Source: Chloroflexota bacterium
Lineage (GTDB): Bacteria; Chloroflexota; Anaerolineae; UBA4142; SHND01
NCBI GenBank assembly: GCA_004295045.1
Contig: SHND01000071.1
Location: forward strand, 124,001 to 188,000
Length of the DNA stretch: 64,000 nt
Direction: 5' to 3'
The position numbers and the translations under genes are program-made. Shown here piece after piece: positions 14,891 through 24,409 of this stretch (positions within the stretch are counted from its first letter, which is position 1; each line of letters begins with the position of its first letter). Below the pieces are notes generated by a model. The model had not been told where the DNA came from. It ran no database searches and saw only the letters and a list, made by a program, of their open reading frames with translations.

Positions 14891-16546
14891 ATGCACAAAC
14901 ACTATATTTTCCTCTTTGTCGTTGGGCTGATTCTATTTGTAGGATGCGCGAATGCTCAAGCGCCCCTTCCCGGTTTGACCACCAATCCAATTCCGACCGC
15001 GCCGGCGACACGCCCGCAACCCACGGCGAGTCCCACCGTGCCGCGTCCGGCTACAATTTTTATTCCCAAAGAAATCACAGGGACGCTGCGCGCCGATATG
15101 CTCGCTGCCGCCAAACAAATCGGGCTGACGAACGCGGCGAACAAGGCAAGCGCTGACTTGGTCATCTCCAGCCAACGCGCGCCCGATTCTTCCGTTCTCA
15201 CCGAGCGCGTCTATGCGGTTGTGGACTGGTTTCCCACCAAACTCACCAACATCGGTTCCGAAGAATTGTTGAATCTGTGGCAGGGACAACCAAGCCCACA
15301 AGGCGTTGATACATTGTTGGTTGCGCCCGAAACGCTTGCCGCGTTCACCGAACTGTGGGGCGCGCCCGCGTCGAATGTAAAAACCATTCCGGCGGAACAA
15401 CTGGTCGAAGCAATTTGGAACAACAAGACCGCGCTTGCTATCATGCCGTTCGATCAACTTGTGCCAAAAGTCAAAGCGCTGCATGTGGATGATTTGAATA
15501 TTCTTGACCGCGCTGCCAAGATGGACTCGTATCCGCTCGTCACGCGGTTGTTTGCTTCGGGCGACGCGGTTTTTCTCAAAGGTTTCACTTCTGCGTTTTA
15601 CAAAAAGAACGCGCAAACGAATCGCGACCCGAATCGTATGACGCAATTGATCATGACGGGCGTCACCGCGATTTCGCGCACCAGCGCGTTCAAGATTGAC
15701 GCGGCAGGCGATAACGCGCTGCCCGCGCGTGCCGTCGCGGATGTGTTGGCTGCTGCCGACATTACGCACGTGAGCAATGAAGTGCCATTCACCGAATCGT
15801 GCAAGCCCGTTCTCGGCACGTTGCAGTTGTGCAGCAAGCCGCAATACATCGAAGCGTTGAAACTCGCGGGCATTGATTTGATTTCTTCCACCGGCAATCA
15901 CATGAACGATTACGGCATCAAGGCGTTTATGGAGACGTTGGACTTGTTTGACAAGGAAGGATTCAAGGTCTTTGGCGGCGGACGCAACATTGACGAAGCG
16001 AAACGCGTCCTCGTCGTCGAGGACCACGGCAACAAACTCGCGTTTCTCGGCATGAATAGTTTTGGTCCAAAAAGCGTTTGGGCAACGGCTGACCGTCCGG
16101 GCGCGCAACAATACGATCCCGCGATCTTGCACGAGGAACTAGAGGAGGCGCGTGCCGAGGCGGACGTTGTTTTTCTCGACATGCAGTCCGAAGAAACGTA
16201 CCAATACGAACCTTATGCGGGAAATGTGGAAAAATTCCGCGATGGGATTGCGAACGGTGCGGACGTGGTGACGGGAGTGCAAGCGCATCAACCGCAAGCG
16301 TTGGAATTTTCGCCTGACGGCAAAAAAATAATTTTGTACGGTTTGGGGAATTTATTTTTTGACCAGATGCAAAGCGACAATGTGCGGCAGGGACTCGTCG
16401 TGCGCCACACGATTCACAACGGCAAACTGATTCAGACCGAATTATTGCCGACGCTGTTGTACGATTATGTGCAGCCGCGTTGGGCAACTCCGGAACAGGC
16501 GCAGGAAATCTTGGATTTGGTTTTTGGCGCAAGCGGATTCAAATAA
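14891..16546 (+). CDS. CapA-type metallophosphatase-fold lipoprotein with N-terminal binding domain
   Basis: The 551-residue product has a lipoprotein signal (ILFVGC, lipidated Cys19) and a TPT-rich linker. A first domain (about residues 60-270) resembles periplasmic phosphate-type binding folds. A C-terminal CapA/PGA_cap domain (about 290-550) carries THVSNEVPF, STGNHMNDYG, GVQAHQPQ and YGLGNLFFD. CapA proteins are linked to poly-gamma-glutamate capsule assembly, but many homologues are of unknown function. I chose ATG 14891 because the signal peptide begins there. A strong terminator follows directly, so the gene is probably monocistronic. Confidence 0.8.
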   Translation: MHKHYIFLFVVGLILFVGCANAQAPLPGLTTNPIPTAPATRPQPTASPTVPRPATIFIPKEITGTLRADMLAAAKQIGLTNAANKASADLVISSQRAPDSSVLTERVYAVVDWFPTKLTNIGSEELLNLWQGQPSPQGVDTLLVAPETLAAFTELWGAPASNVKTIPAEQLVEAIWNNKTALAIMPFDQLVPKVKALHVDDLNILDRAAKMDSYPLVTRLFASGDAVFLKGFTSAFYKKNAQTNRDPNRMTQLIMTGVTAISRTSAFKIDAAGDNALPARAVADVLAAADITHVSNEVPFTESCKPVLGTLQLCSKPQYIEALKLAGIDLISSTGNHMNDYGIKAFMETLDLFDKEGFKVFGGGRNIDEAKRVLVVEDHGNKLAFLGMNSFGPKSVWATADRPGAQQYDPAILHEELEEARAEADVVFLDMQSEETYQYEPYAGNVEKFRDGIANGADVVTGVQAHQPQALEFSPDGKKIILYGLGNLFFDQMQSDNVRQGLVVRHTIHNGKLIQTELLPTLLYDYVQPRWATPEQAQEILDLVFGASGFK

Positions 16547-16582
16547 AAATCCTCCCGTCCTGAAAGTGGACGGGAGAATTTT
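16545..16582 (+). terminator. Intrinsic terminator of the CapA-type gene
   Basis: CTCCCGTCC (16552-16560) pairs with GGACGGGAG (16568-16576) around a TGAAAGT loop, followed by AATTTTG. It begins five bases after the stop codon. The preceding AAATAAAAAT could let it act in both directions. Confidence 0.65.
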
Positions 16583-16700
16583 GCGTGAGGGACTAGGTAA
16601 ATTAAAGTCGCATTTTTCGCCGACGAGATGTTGATGGACGCGGCGCTGCTTTATCATTGCGGCGTTCGTCATGCGAATAACTGATGTTACGTAGTGGTAG

Positions 16701-16719
16701 GGCAAATTTGAAATTTGCC
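16701..16719. repeat. Palindrome GGCAAATTTGAAATTTGCC
   Basis: This near-perfect palindrome has 8-bp arms around TGA and lies between the CapA terminator and the hydrolase stop codon. A second copy with C/G swaps in the arms is at 34895-34915. The rest of the 157-base gap (16583-16739) shows nothing I can name. Confidence 0.55.
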
Positions 16720-16739
16720 GTACGTTGGCACACTATTTT

Positions 16740-17567
16740 TTAGCGCGGGTGCGTAACGTGAGTGAATAAGAATTGATTCAACGCTTGCATGAACGCGGCG
16801 TACTCGTCGCGGTGGATGCTGTGTCCCGCGTTTGGAATTTTCACCGCCTGCCCTTGATGCAGCATAGCCACAACCTCGTCTGCTCGCGCTTGGTTTATCA
16901 AACTGCCCAACGCGGCGTCACCGTACACCAAAAGCGTCGAACACGCGACAGTCGCGAGCCAAGCGCGCCACGCGCTAACGATGGGCATTCCGCCTTTTTC
17001 CCACAAGCGCGGGCTGGCTTGCAATTTGCTCTGCGCCCACGCGATACATTCCTCCTCGCTCCAGCGCGGCGATTGCGCGCGGCAATGCGCGACGAGTTCG
17101 CTTTCCGACAGCGGCTTGAGCGCGCGCAGCCATTCGAACGATTCAAAGCGGCGTTGGTCGAGGATGGAATCCGCTTCCGCAAGCGCGAAATCAAACAGAG
17201 GCGGGTCCTCCAGAATTAACTGCGTGACCGCTTGCGGATGCTGCGCCGCCAAGTTCAACGCGACGACGGCGCCAAACGAATGTCCCATCACAATCGCTTT
17301 GGAAAATCCGTTCACGCGCAAGAGCGCGAGCGCATCGGCAACATATTCGTCAAAGGAATATCCTTCGAGCGGCGCGTCGGATTTGCCATGCCCGCGTTGG
17401 TCTAACGCCAAGACGGTAAAATTTTCGGCGAGCGCGTCGGCGGTGCGTCCCCAACACGCGCCGCTGTCGGTGATGCCGTGCAGCAACACAATCGGCGCGT
17501 CCGCCCCTTTTTGCCAATAGTGCAGTTTCACGCCGTCGCGCACAAAATCGCGTTGTGACCAATTCAT
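16740..17567 (-). CDS. Alpha/beta hydrolase
   Basis: The 275-residue protein is a classic alpha/beta hydrolase: oxyanion HG at 30-31, nucleophile Ser97 in MGHSFGA, probable acid Asp217 in LLVYGDAAL and His249 in NAGHSIH. There is no signal peptide. It could be an esterase, C-C hydrolase or haloperoxidase-like enzyme. It is the last gene of a seven-gene minus-strand run and starts 7 bases after the DinB stop. Confidence 0.85.
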   Translation of the reverse strand: MNWSQRDFVRDGVKLHYWQKGADAPIVLLHGITDSGACWGRTADALAENFTVLALDQRGHGKSDAPLEGYSFDEYVADALALLRVNGFSKAIVMGHSFGAVVALNLAAQHPQAVTQLILEDPPLFDFALAEADSILDQRRFESFEWLRALKPLSESELVAHCRAQSPRWSEEECIAWAQSKLQASPRLWEKGGMPIVSAWRAWLATVACSTLLVYGDAALGSLINQARADEVVAMLHQGQAVKIPNAGHSIHRDEYAAFMQALNQFLFTHVTHPR

Positions 17568-17574
17568 GATCTGT

Positions 17575-18048
17575 TTATCGGAGCGTGCAAAGCGCCTGAC
17601 GAATTTCGCCGAGATGATACGCGGTGTGAACCATGATCGCCATCGCGCCGCCGATGATGTCTTGATTGTCCCACGAGGGCATTGTTCGCAAACGATTTGA
17701 GACGCGCTCGTACGTTGTTTTCAATTCAGCGCGATACGCGTCCCATTCTGCTTCTGAGACTTTTTCCACCATCCGCCAAATTTCGCCCCAGTCCACATTC
17801 GTGGGCGGCGGACCAAAAATATATTTTTCCAACACCTCGATATAAAAATTTACGTGCTTGACCTGCGCGGCGAGCGACGCGCATTTTCCGCCGACGGGAA
17901 GCGAAGCGGTGGCGGCGTCAATGGTTGCCAGCGTTTCAAACAGCGAATTGTTTTTGTCGAGCAGAATGCCGTGATGGGTGACAAACACTTCATCGAGAAT
18001 TTCAAAAAACTGCGATGTGAAATTGTTTTGCTCAATCGTTTGGGTCAT
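17575..18048 (-). CDS. DinB-like four-helix metal-binding protein
   Basis: The 157-residue protein resembles the DinB/YfiT family. A metal-ligand histidine lies in QVKHVNFYIE and another pair in HTAYHLGEIRQ near the C-terminus. Some family members are thiol S-transferases; most are uncharacterised. GAGGAG lies six bases before the ATG and overlaps the stop of the upstream lipoprotein gene, implying translational coupling. Confidence 0.82.
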   Translation of the reverse strand: MTQTIEQNNFTSQFFEILDEVFVTHHGILLDKNNSLFETLATIDAATASLPVGGKCASLAAQVKHVNFYIEVLEKYIFGPPPTNVDWGEIWRMVEKVSEAEWDAYRAELKTTYERVSNRLRTMPSWDNQDIIGGAMAIMVHTAYHLGEIRQALCTLR

Positions 18049-18057
18049 TGCTACTCC

Positions 18058-19962
18058 TCAAGGCGCGAGCGGCTGAAAGACTGCGCTGCCGCGTTCATTG
18101 TTTTCATTTGCATAATTGCACGTCAACACCGGCGGACGCGCGTTAAAGCCACATTCAAAAAGCAACTGGTGCTGTGATGCGCCCGCGTCACCCGAAAAAT
18201 CTACGGCGAACAGAACATTTTTTTCATTCACGGCGCCGCTCACGATGCTGCCGTTGAAAATTTTTCCATCGGCGCGCCGTTCTAAAAATGTGCCGCGCAG
18301 CGCGCGTCCAAATTGCGCGAACGTTGCTTCGTACCGCGCGGCGGGCGATTCGGCATACCACGTTTGCACAAAATTAAAGATCGCGGGTTCGGGCGTTGGC
18401 GCGGGTGGCGCCTGGACGCTGAAAATCAGCGGCGCCGAGTCGCTCGCTTGATTCAGATTGTCCATCACGCGCGCCGACATTTCTATCACGCCTGCGCGCG
18501 GCGCGCTCCAATCGTACGTCAACGTCTTGTCCGTTGCGCCCTGAACATTTTCTTCGGCAACCAGTCGCGCGCTCGGTTCGCCCGGCGCGCGTGCCCACAG
18601 TTCAACGCGATCCAATTCCGAAGAGCCGCGCGCGACAAGTTGAATTTTTGCAGTGTTGGGCAAAATGACGGGCGCGTTCAGGAGCGTCAATTCAATCGTT
18701 GGCGGACCCGGCAAATTGATTTGCGGCGTTGCGGTAGCCGTCGGCGGCAGCGGCGTCCGTGTCGTTTCCTCTGCGCGTGTTTCATGAAGGATGCGCGGCG
18801 CGCCTTCTTGGACGTTGATCGTCGCGCGCGCAGTGTCGGTCGTCTGCCCTTTCACGTCATGCGCGCGAACGAAAAAGGTGTGAGCGCCACTCGTCAGATC
18901 GGGTGCAGTGAGCGTGGCTTGAAAGGATGTTTGCTGTAAAGGCGCACTGCTGTTTTTCGCGTCCACCAGATGTTCATCCACAAACAATTCCAGGCGCGCC
19001 ACGCCGTTGTTGGCAAGCGCCAGCGCGTTCACGACCAATATCTCGCCGAGCGCAATCGTAGTGTACTCGCTCTGCGCGGTGACGACGGGCGCCTGATTGT
19101 CAAAGACGCGAATCGTGTAGGGCAAAGAATCGTCGCTTTGATTTTGGTTGTCATACGCGCGCAGGACAAGCGAGTGTGGACCGGTTGTTTTGGGCGTCCA
19201 CGGAATCGCAACCGAAAACGGGGTTACGCCTTCTGCCTGCTCGGGCGTGACGAACGTGACGAGTTGGTTATCCACGCGCAGCTCCATGCGCGTCACAGCA
19301 ACGTCGTCCGTCGCGACGCCTTGAATCATAATCGGCGCGCCGAGTTCCGCGTCTTTGTTCCCCGAAGGAAAAGTAATCATGATCGTCGGCGCGCGATTGT
19401 TGTTGATCACATTCAAATCAATTTGCGCGGCGGCGCTGGCATTTCCGCTGACATCGTACGCCACCGCGCGCAGATTGTGTTTGCCCAGTGAGTTCGCCTT
19501 CCACAGAAATTGATTCGAGTAGACGGGCGAGGGAGTGATCGCCCCGACTTGCGCGGAGAGTACGTCGTTGTCGTACAATTCGAGCCGCGCAATGCTGTTG
19601 TCATCCGCCGCGAGAACGTTCAACGGAACCGTTTGCCCCAATGAAACAGGGAGCTCCGGGTCTTGAATGGTCACCTGCACCAACGGCGCAAGCGAGTCAA
19701 CAATGAGCGCGGAGTTTGTCGGAATCGAGACCGCCGTCGCGACTTGAATGGGCGCGCGTGTTTGCGCGGGCGCGAGGGGTGTGCCGGGCGCATTGGTCGC
19801 GCCGAGTTCGGGGGTCGCTGTGCCCTCCACAAACGGCAGAGTCGGAAAGGGTGTTTGGCGCGGCGGCGTGGCAGTGGGTGAGGGAACGCATCCAAAAAGT
19901 AAAAAGCAAAAGATAAAAAGCAAAAAAGGGAGGCGCAAAGGCGCAGGAATCTGTTTACGCAT
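18058..19962 (-). CDS. Lipoprotein with tandem Ig-like domains
   Basis: The 634-residue protein has a signal ending FCFLLFGC with lipidated Cys25 and a TPT-type linker. About five Ig-like/cadherin-like beta-sandwich domains of about 95 residues follow; recurring marks are DDNSIARLELYDN, DDVAVTRMELRVD and LANNGVARLELFVD. It is probably a cell-surface protein. The hydrophobic signal-peptide codons are an A-rich AAAAGC-type repeat on the opposite strand (19897-19927). Its ATG overlaps the nnr stop as TAATG. I cannot tell what it binds. Confidence 0.78.
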   Translation of the reverse strand: MRKQIPAPLRLPFLLFIFCFLLFGCVPSPTATPPRQTPFPTLPFVEGTATPELGATNAPGTPLAPAQTRAPIQVATAVSIPTNSALIVDSLAPLVQVTIQDPELPVSLGQTVPLNVLAADDNSIARLELYDNDVLSAQVGAITPSPVYSNQFLWKANSLGKHNLRAVAYDVSGNASAAAQIDLNVINNNRAPTIMITFPSGNKDAELGAPIMIQGVATDDVAVTRMELRVDNQLVTFVTPEQAEGVTPFSVAIPWTPKTTGPHSLVLRAYDNQNQSDDSLPYTIRVFDNQAPVVTAQSEYTTIALGEILVVNALALANNGVARLELFVDEHLVDAKNSSAPLQQTSFQATLTAPDLTSGAHTFFVRAHDVKGQTTDTARATINVQEGAPRILHETRAEETTRTPLPPTATATPQINLPGPPTIELTLLNAPVILPNTAKIQLVARGSSELDRVELWARAPGEPSARLVAEENVQGATDKTLTYDWSAPRAGVIEMSARVMDNLNQASDSAPLIFSVQAPPAPTPEPAIFNFVQTWYAESPAARYEATFAQFGRALRGTFLERRADGKIFNGSIVSGAVNEKNVLFAVDFSGDAGASQHQLLFECGFNARPPVLTCNYANENNERGSAVFQPLAP

Positions 19963-21587
19963 TACGAATTACTCGATAGTTTTTGAATTGCGGTTGGCAA
20001 GCGCGGAATTAAATCGCCTGCAATGACGCCTACGCTGCCAATTTCTTGTGCGGTGATTTCGCCTGCCAAGGCGTGCAGGTACGCGCCGACTCGCGCGGCG
20101 TCTGCGGCGGCTTGAAACAAATTGGAATCGTCCGCGTGTTTCGCGCGCGCGTGATATTGCGCCAACAGCCCGGCGATGGTGCCTGCCAACACATCGCCTG
20201 TGCCGGCGGTGGCGAGCGCGGAATTGGCGAACGGAATCAGCGTGGCAAATCCGTCGGGCGCGGCGATGATCGTGAATGCGCCTTTTAGCGCCACAATCGC
20301 GTTCCATTGCTGCGCCGCGTCGCGCGCGATGCCAAGACGATTTGCTTGGACCTCTTGCACGGTGATTCCCAAAAGGCGCGCCATTTCGCCCGGATGCGGC
20401 GTCAGAATCGGCGGTGTCGCAAAGACAAAGCGCGTCCACCATTCGGGAATTTCCGCCAGATGATTTAGCGCGTCCGCATCCAACACGATGAGCGGCGGAT
20501 TCTCAAGCGTCGGCAGATTTTCCAATAATCTTGCCAAGAATTCGCGCGTACTCACTGCGCCGCCCAACCCGCAGCCCAGCATCAGCGCATCATAATTCGA
20601 ATCCCACAAGACGGCGAGCAATTCATTCGCGCCGCGCGGACGCCAATCGCCCAAGCGGTCGGGGAGTGGCAAAAACGTCGCTTCGTCAATTTTGGCGGCG
20701 ACAATGGGATGAATTGTTTGCGGCACCGCAAGCGTTACCAATCCTGCTCCAACGCGTCCCGCCGCGCGTGCCGCGAGGATTGGCGCGCCGGTAAAATTCA
20801 ACGAACCGCAGGCGAGCATCGCTTTGCCAAAGGTGCCTTTGTTTGCATCACGCGGACGATTTGGCAGCAAGGCGCGAATTTCTTGCGCCGCGGCAACCTC
20901 CTGCATGATCGCGTTTTCGGGATCCTCGCGGATGCCGATATCTGCCACGACGAGTTCGCCAACCGCGTGCGCGCCGGGAAAGGTGTATTGCCCAATTTTT
21001 GGAAACGCAAAGGTAACCGTGAGATCGGCTGTGAGGGCTGCGGGATCGAGCGCGCCCGTGTCGGGATTCAACCCGCTCGGCAGATCAACCGCGATGATTC
21101 TGGGACGATTGGTTGAAGCGGAATTTTCCGGCAATGACGCGCGCACGGTGTCCAGCACATCTTTTAACAATCCTTCAATCGGACGCGTGACGCCTGTGCC
21201 GAGCAGCGCGTCAACGATGAACTGTGCGTGCGTGACTTTATCGCAGAGCTGCGCAAACTCGACATCCTCTTCCGCGCGGACAAATGGAATGCCGCGTTCT
21301 TGGCACGATTTCCAATTCGCGTCGTCAGCGGCGAGCGCGCGTTTCCAAATGTACAAACGCACCGACGCGCCCGCGTCGTGCAAAACGCGCGCACACACCA
21401 GCCCATCGCCGCCGTTATTGCCGGGACCGATGAGAACGAGCGCGCGTTGATCGCGCACATTCCAGCGTTCGATGATCGCCTGCGCGGTGAGCGTACCAGC
21501 GCGTTCCATCATTTCCGCGTACGCATTGCCTGACGCATCGGCGCGTTGTTCCAATGTTCGCATCTCTTGGGCGGTAACAAGTTTCAT
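19962..21587 (-). CDS. nnr: Bifunctional NAD(P)H-hydrate epimerase/dehydratase
   Basis: The 541-residue protein joins a YjeF-N epimerase domain (about residues 1-215, with LIGPGNNGGDGLVCARVL) to an ADP-dependent NAD(P)HX dehydratase domain (about 230-535, with MLGCGLGG, LTPHPGEMARLLG and GTGDVLAGTIAGLL). It repairs hydrated NADH and NADPH in the cytoplasm. Length and both active-site regions are normal. It lies 40 bases downstream of the DUF4129 gene and is translationally coupled to the Ig-like lipoprotein gene. Confidence 0.93.
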   Translation of the reverse strand: MKLVTAQEMRTLEQRADASGNAYAEMMERAGTLTAQAIIERWNVRDQRALVLIGPGNNGGDGLVCARVLHDAGASVRLYIWKRALAADDANWKSCQERGIPFVRAEEDVEFAQLCDKVTHAQFIVDALLGTGVTRPIEGLLKDVLDTVRASLPENSASTNRPRIIAVDLPSGLNPDTGALDPAALTADLTVTFAFPKIGQYTFPGAHAVGELVVADIGIREDPENAIMQEVAAAQEIRALLPNRPRDANKGTFGKAMLACGSLNFTGAPILAARAAGRVGAGLVTLAVPQTIHPIVAAKIDEATFLPLPDRLGDWRPRGANELLAVLWDSNYDALMLGCGLGGAVSTREFLARLLENLPTLENPPLIVLDADALNHLAEIPEWWTRFVFATPPILTPHPGEMARLLGITVQEVQANRLGIARDAAQQWNAIVALKGAFTIIAAPDGFATLIPFANSALATAGTGDVLAGTIAGLLAQYHARAKHADDSNLFQAAADAARVGAYLHALAGEITAQEIGSVGVIAGDLIPRLPTAIQKLSSNS

Positions 21588-21627
21588 GGCATCTCTCGGA
21601 CAGCACGCAGCAAGCGTGGTGGTTCTG

Positions 21628-23019
21628 CTACGCGCCGGCTTGTTTCATTTCTTCTTTGGTTTTTTTCCAAACGTCGCGCAGTTCACGCACCTGAGCGTCG
21701 CTCGCTTGCTGCTGCGCGTAATGCACGGCGACGTATTCATTCGTAATTTTTTCTAAATTGGCGGCAGAGCCGGGAAAGCGCGCCGTGAGACGCGGGAGAA
21801 ATTCCAGCGGCGTTTCTGCCGCGCGTCGCGGCAAACCCAACGCTTCTGCCTGTGCTTGCAGCGCGGCATAAATGCGCCGCACATTTTCGGCATGAACCTC
21901 GCGCCGTTGTGGACGCGCGGCGCGCGGGCGGCGTTCGCGTTGAATGGATTGTTTTTCATCCACACCTTCGCGGGTGAACATTTCCTCTTCTTCGCGGTTC
22001 ATGCGTCGGTTCAGCGCGCGTGCGATAACCCAACCGATCACGACGAGAACCAAAACCACGCCCGCCAAACGCAGATATGGCATCAGCGTTTCAAACGAGC
22101 GCGTCACCGATTCCAAAATGGGTACGGTCTCGATATTGGTTTGAGGGATCGTTGGAATCATTTTCGAAAATGCGTTCGCCAATAGATTGAACAGCGGAAT
22201 CAGCAAGCGAATTAGAAATTCTGTGAGAATAAAAAATGGCAGCGCGAGGATAAAGAAAATGATTTGAAGGACAAGAAAGACGGGCGAGAGAAAAGCGATG
22301 AACGCGTTCAAAGCGTCCAGCGTCAAAAAACGCGTCAGCGCGAAACCGACCAAGAGCGTCGCCGCCAGCATTGTGAACATCACAACTGTCCACCGCGCGT
22401 CGAGAGGACTTGTTTGCCCTGCTTCCTCGATGCGCGCAAGCGCAATGCCGAGAAGCGAAAAAGCAAAGAACATGAAAATCCAAAAAATAAAATCTACGCG
22501 CCCGGCGAACGCGGCGATGATCGCAAGCGCAAAAAAGATCACGATCCCTAAACGAAATTGGAAGCCGATGACCCACAAAGTCAACGGACGCTGCGCGAAA
22601 CCGAGCGCGCGCATGTACGCGAGAATCAGCACCAGCGTGGAAATTTGTTCGCCCGTAAAGCGCTGAAAAAATGCCAAGCCATTTTCAAAATAGCTCGAGA
22701 GCCACAGTGGGCTGGTCAATGCAAATTCGCCATAAAACCCCACGCGCATCGCCAGGAGAATGATCAATACCGCGCAAATCACACTCGCGATTTGCAGGGT
22801 GCGCCAGGCGTGGGGCAGACGCGGCAGCAAGCGTCCAACCACCAAGCCGAGCCAGTAGACCACAAAAATTCCGAGTGGGGAAATCACGCGCGGAAAACCT
22901 GCGATGACGCCGATGGTGAGAACAATCGCATAGAGCCAGCACGACTCGGCGGCGGCGAGCAGCGCAAGACGCAGTTCCGCGCGCAGATTGATCGAACGAA
23001 AGGGAATGGCTGCACTCAT
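21628..23019 (-). CDS. DUF4129-type membrane protein of MoxR cluster
   Basis: The 463-residue product has about eight membrane helices up to residue 340. A basic linker (NRRMNREEEEMF) leads to a cytoplasmic DUF4129-like C-terminus with ENVRRIYAALQAQAEALGLP and ETPLEFLPRL. Such proteins follow MoxR ATPase and DUF58 genes in many bacteria and are thought to work with them in envelope or protein-complex maturation. I start at ATG 23019; the frame is open further upstream but would overlap the DUF58 gene. The spacing to that gene is 16 bases. Confidence 0.82.
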   Translation of the reverse strand: MSAAIPFRSINLRAELRLALLAAAESCWLYAIVLTIGVIAGFPRVISPLGIFVVYWLGLVVGRLLPRLPHAWRTLQIASVICAVLIILLAMRVGFYGEFALTSPLWLSSYFENGLAFFQRFTGEQISTLVLILAYMRALGFAQRPLTLWVIGFQFRLGIVIFFALAIIAAFAGRVDFIFWIFMFFAFSLLGIALARIEEAGQTSPLDARWTVVMFTMLAATLLVGFALTRFLTLDALNAFIAFLSPVFLVLQIIFFILALPFFILTEFLIRLLIPLFNLLANAFSKMIPTIPQTNIETVPILESVTRSFETLMPYLRLAGVVLVLVVIGWVIARALNRRMNREEEEMFTREGVDEKQSIQRERRPRAARPQRREVHAENVRRIYAALQAQAEALGLPRRAAETPLEFLPRLTARFPGSAANLEKITNEYVAVHYAQQQASDAQVRELRDVWKKTKEEMKQAGA

Positions 23020-23035
23020 CTTACGAAATAAATCC

Positions 23036-24316
23036 CTACGCAAATTCCGATTGAGAAAGAATTTTTGACTCCATTTGAGCGGTGTCCGATTCTGCCGCGT
23101 CCCCTTGCGCAGCGCTCTGTTCCGGTTTTTGCCCCGGTGCGTGCGCGTGGTACACCGGAATGCCCGGCAGCGTTTCGCGCGTCCACGCTTCGTCCAGCGA
23201 TATGAAGGCGAGCCGGCGCCCGACATCGCGCAAGCGGAGTACCTCTGCCAGCAGCTCTTGCGTCACGAGCGGCGTGATCACAATCAGCGTTGAACCCCAC
23301 GGCAAATTCGCGCTCTCGCGTCGCAGCAAGGTTTCGAGCGGCGACGCGACAAAGTACGAAACGGCGGCGAGCGCTTCCAATACATTGCGCAGCTGCCCCG
23401 GATCGCGCCCCGGTAAAATTCGCAAACGTTGATCGGAATCGGGATACGTGCCGTTCGCAACAAGACCAAAAGCATATTTTTTCCGGGACGCGAAATTTGC
23501 GAGCGACGCGGCGAGCCGGATCGCGCGTTCGGCGCGTTCACTGTCCACGCCTTGCCATGCTTTTTCGTAAGTTTGCAGATTTAGGAAAAAGACCCAATTG
23601 TAATTGATCGTCGGATCGTATTGTTTCACCTTGAGCGCGTTGTGCCGCGCAGTGGCGCGCCAATGAATATGCTTTGGCGCGTCCTCAGGACGATAATCGC
23701 GCAAACCGTGAATGCGCGTCGGGTCTTGAAAGACGGGCACGCGCGAGCGCGCATCACCAAAGGGTTCTTTGGGCGGCAAACCCCAATCTTCGATCGGATC
23801 AATGCGCGGGTAGACGATCAAACGATTCACGTGCGGATATTCGAGCGTGCGTTCAAAGAGACCAAAGAGATCGCCCGTCGAAATTCTTGCCGGTCCGAGC
23901 GCATAGTAGCCGCGATGATTGCAGGGAATATGATACTCCCAGCGCGCGCGTTCATTCCACAATAACGACGCACGCGTTTCGAGAAAACCGGTCAGCGGAA
24001 TATGCGCGGGGGCGAGCGCTTTTTCTTCGGGCGCAATCGCAAGCGGCATTTGATCGCTGACGCGCAGCCACGCCAACGGAAGCCATTTTTGATTTGTGAC
24101 GCGCAAAGTCAGCGTAACGCGTTCGCCTTCAAAAACGCGCGTTTCGTCCATTTCGCGTTGATACGACACGCGATAAAACGCGACGCGCTGCCACAGCCAA
24201 CTAAAGGGAATCGTTATGACGAGCAAGGACGCGAGGGTAAGCAAGGTCTCTTGCCCAAACAACGCGGCAAGCACGACCATGAGGATAGCAAGTTCGAGCC
24301 AAGCGGATGTGAACAA
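23036..24316 (-). CDS. DUF58 (vWA-like) protein of MoxR cluster
   Basis: The 426-residue protein has two N-terminal membrane helices, a beta-rich middle part, and the DUF58 core RSRVPVFQDPTRIHGLRDYR with PKHIHWRATARHNALKVKQY around residues 190-235. A vWA-like C-terminal half (GSTLIVITPLVTQELL) follows. DUF58 proteins accompany MoxR AAA ATPases. The gene sits between moxR and the DUF4129 gene in one transcription unit, and a repeat-filled gap separates it from moxR. Confidence 0.87.
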   Translation of the reverse strand: MFTSAWLELAILMVVLAALFGQETLLTLASLLVITIPFSWLWQRVAFYRVSYQREMDETRVFEGERVTLTLRVTNQKWLPLAWLRVSDQMPLAIAPEEKALAPAHIPLTGFLETRASLLWNERARWEYHIPCNHRGYYALGPARISTGDLFGLFERTLEYPHVNRLIVYPRIDPIEDWGLPPKEPFGDARSRVPVFQDPTRIHGLRDYRPEDAPKHIHWRATARHNALKVKQYDPTINYNWVFFLNLQTYEKAWQGVDSERAERAIRLAASLANFASRKKYAFGLVANGTYPDSDQRLRILPGRDPGQLRNVLEALAAVSYFVASPLETLLRRESANLPWGSTLIVITPLVTQELLAEVLRLRDVGRRLAFISLDEAWTRETLPGIPVYHAHAPGQKPEQSAAQGDAAESDTAQMESKILSQSEFA

Positions 24317-24409
24317 AAATCAATGTTCAATGCCAAAGGCATAATTCACAATGCATACTCCAAAACATGTCTAACATTGTGCATTGTGCATTCGGCATTC
24401 TGCATTTGT
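24317..24409. repeat. Degenerate repeat hairpin between moxR and the DUF58 gene
   Basis: The left arm has CAATGTTCAATGCC and CACAATGCATAC. The right arm has CATTGTGCATTGTGCATTCG and GGCATTCTGCATTTG. The right arm is a degenerate reverse complement of the left with a GCATTNTG-like unit, so the transcript could fold into a long imperfect hairpin between two co-oriented genes. Confidence 0.65.

Noticed and set aside
14933..16132. 399-codon open frame on the minus strand
   Set aside because: It is antisense to the CapA-type gene, rich in Arg/His/Gln and without any recognisable motif.
16593..16700. Possible small gene between the CapA-type and hydrolase genes
   Set aside because: Open frames exist on both strands, but none has a ribosome-binding site, motif or matching codon use.
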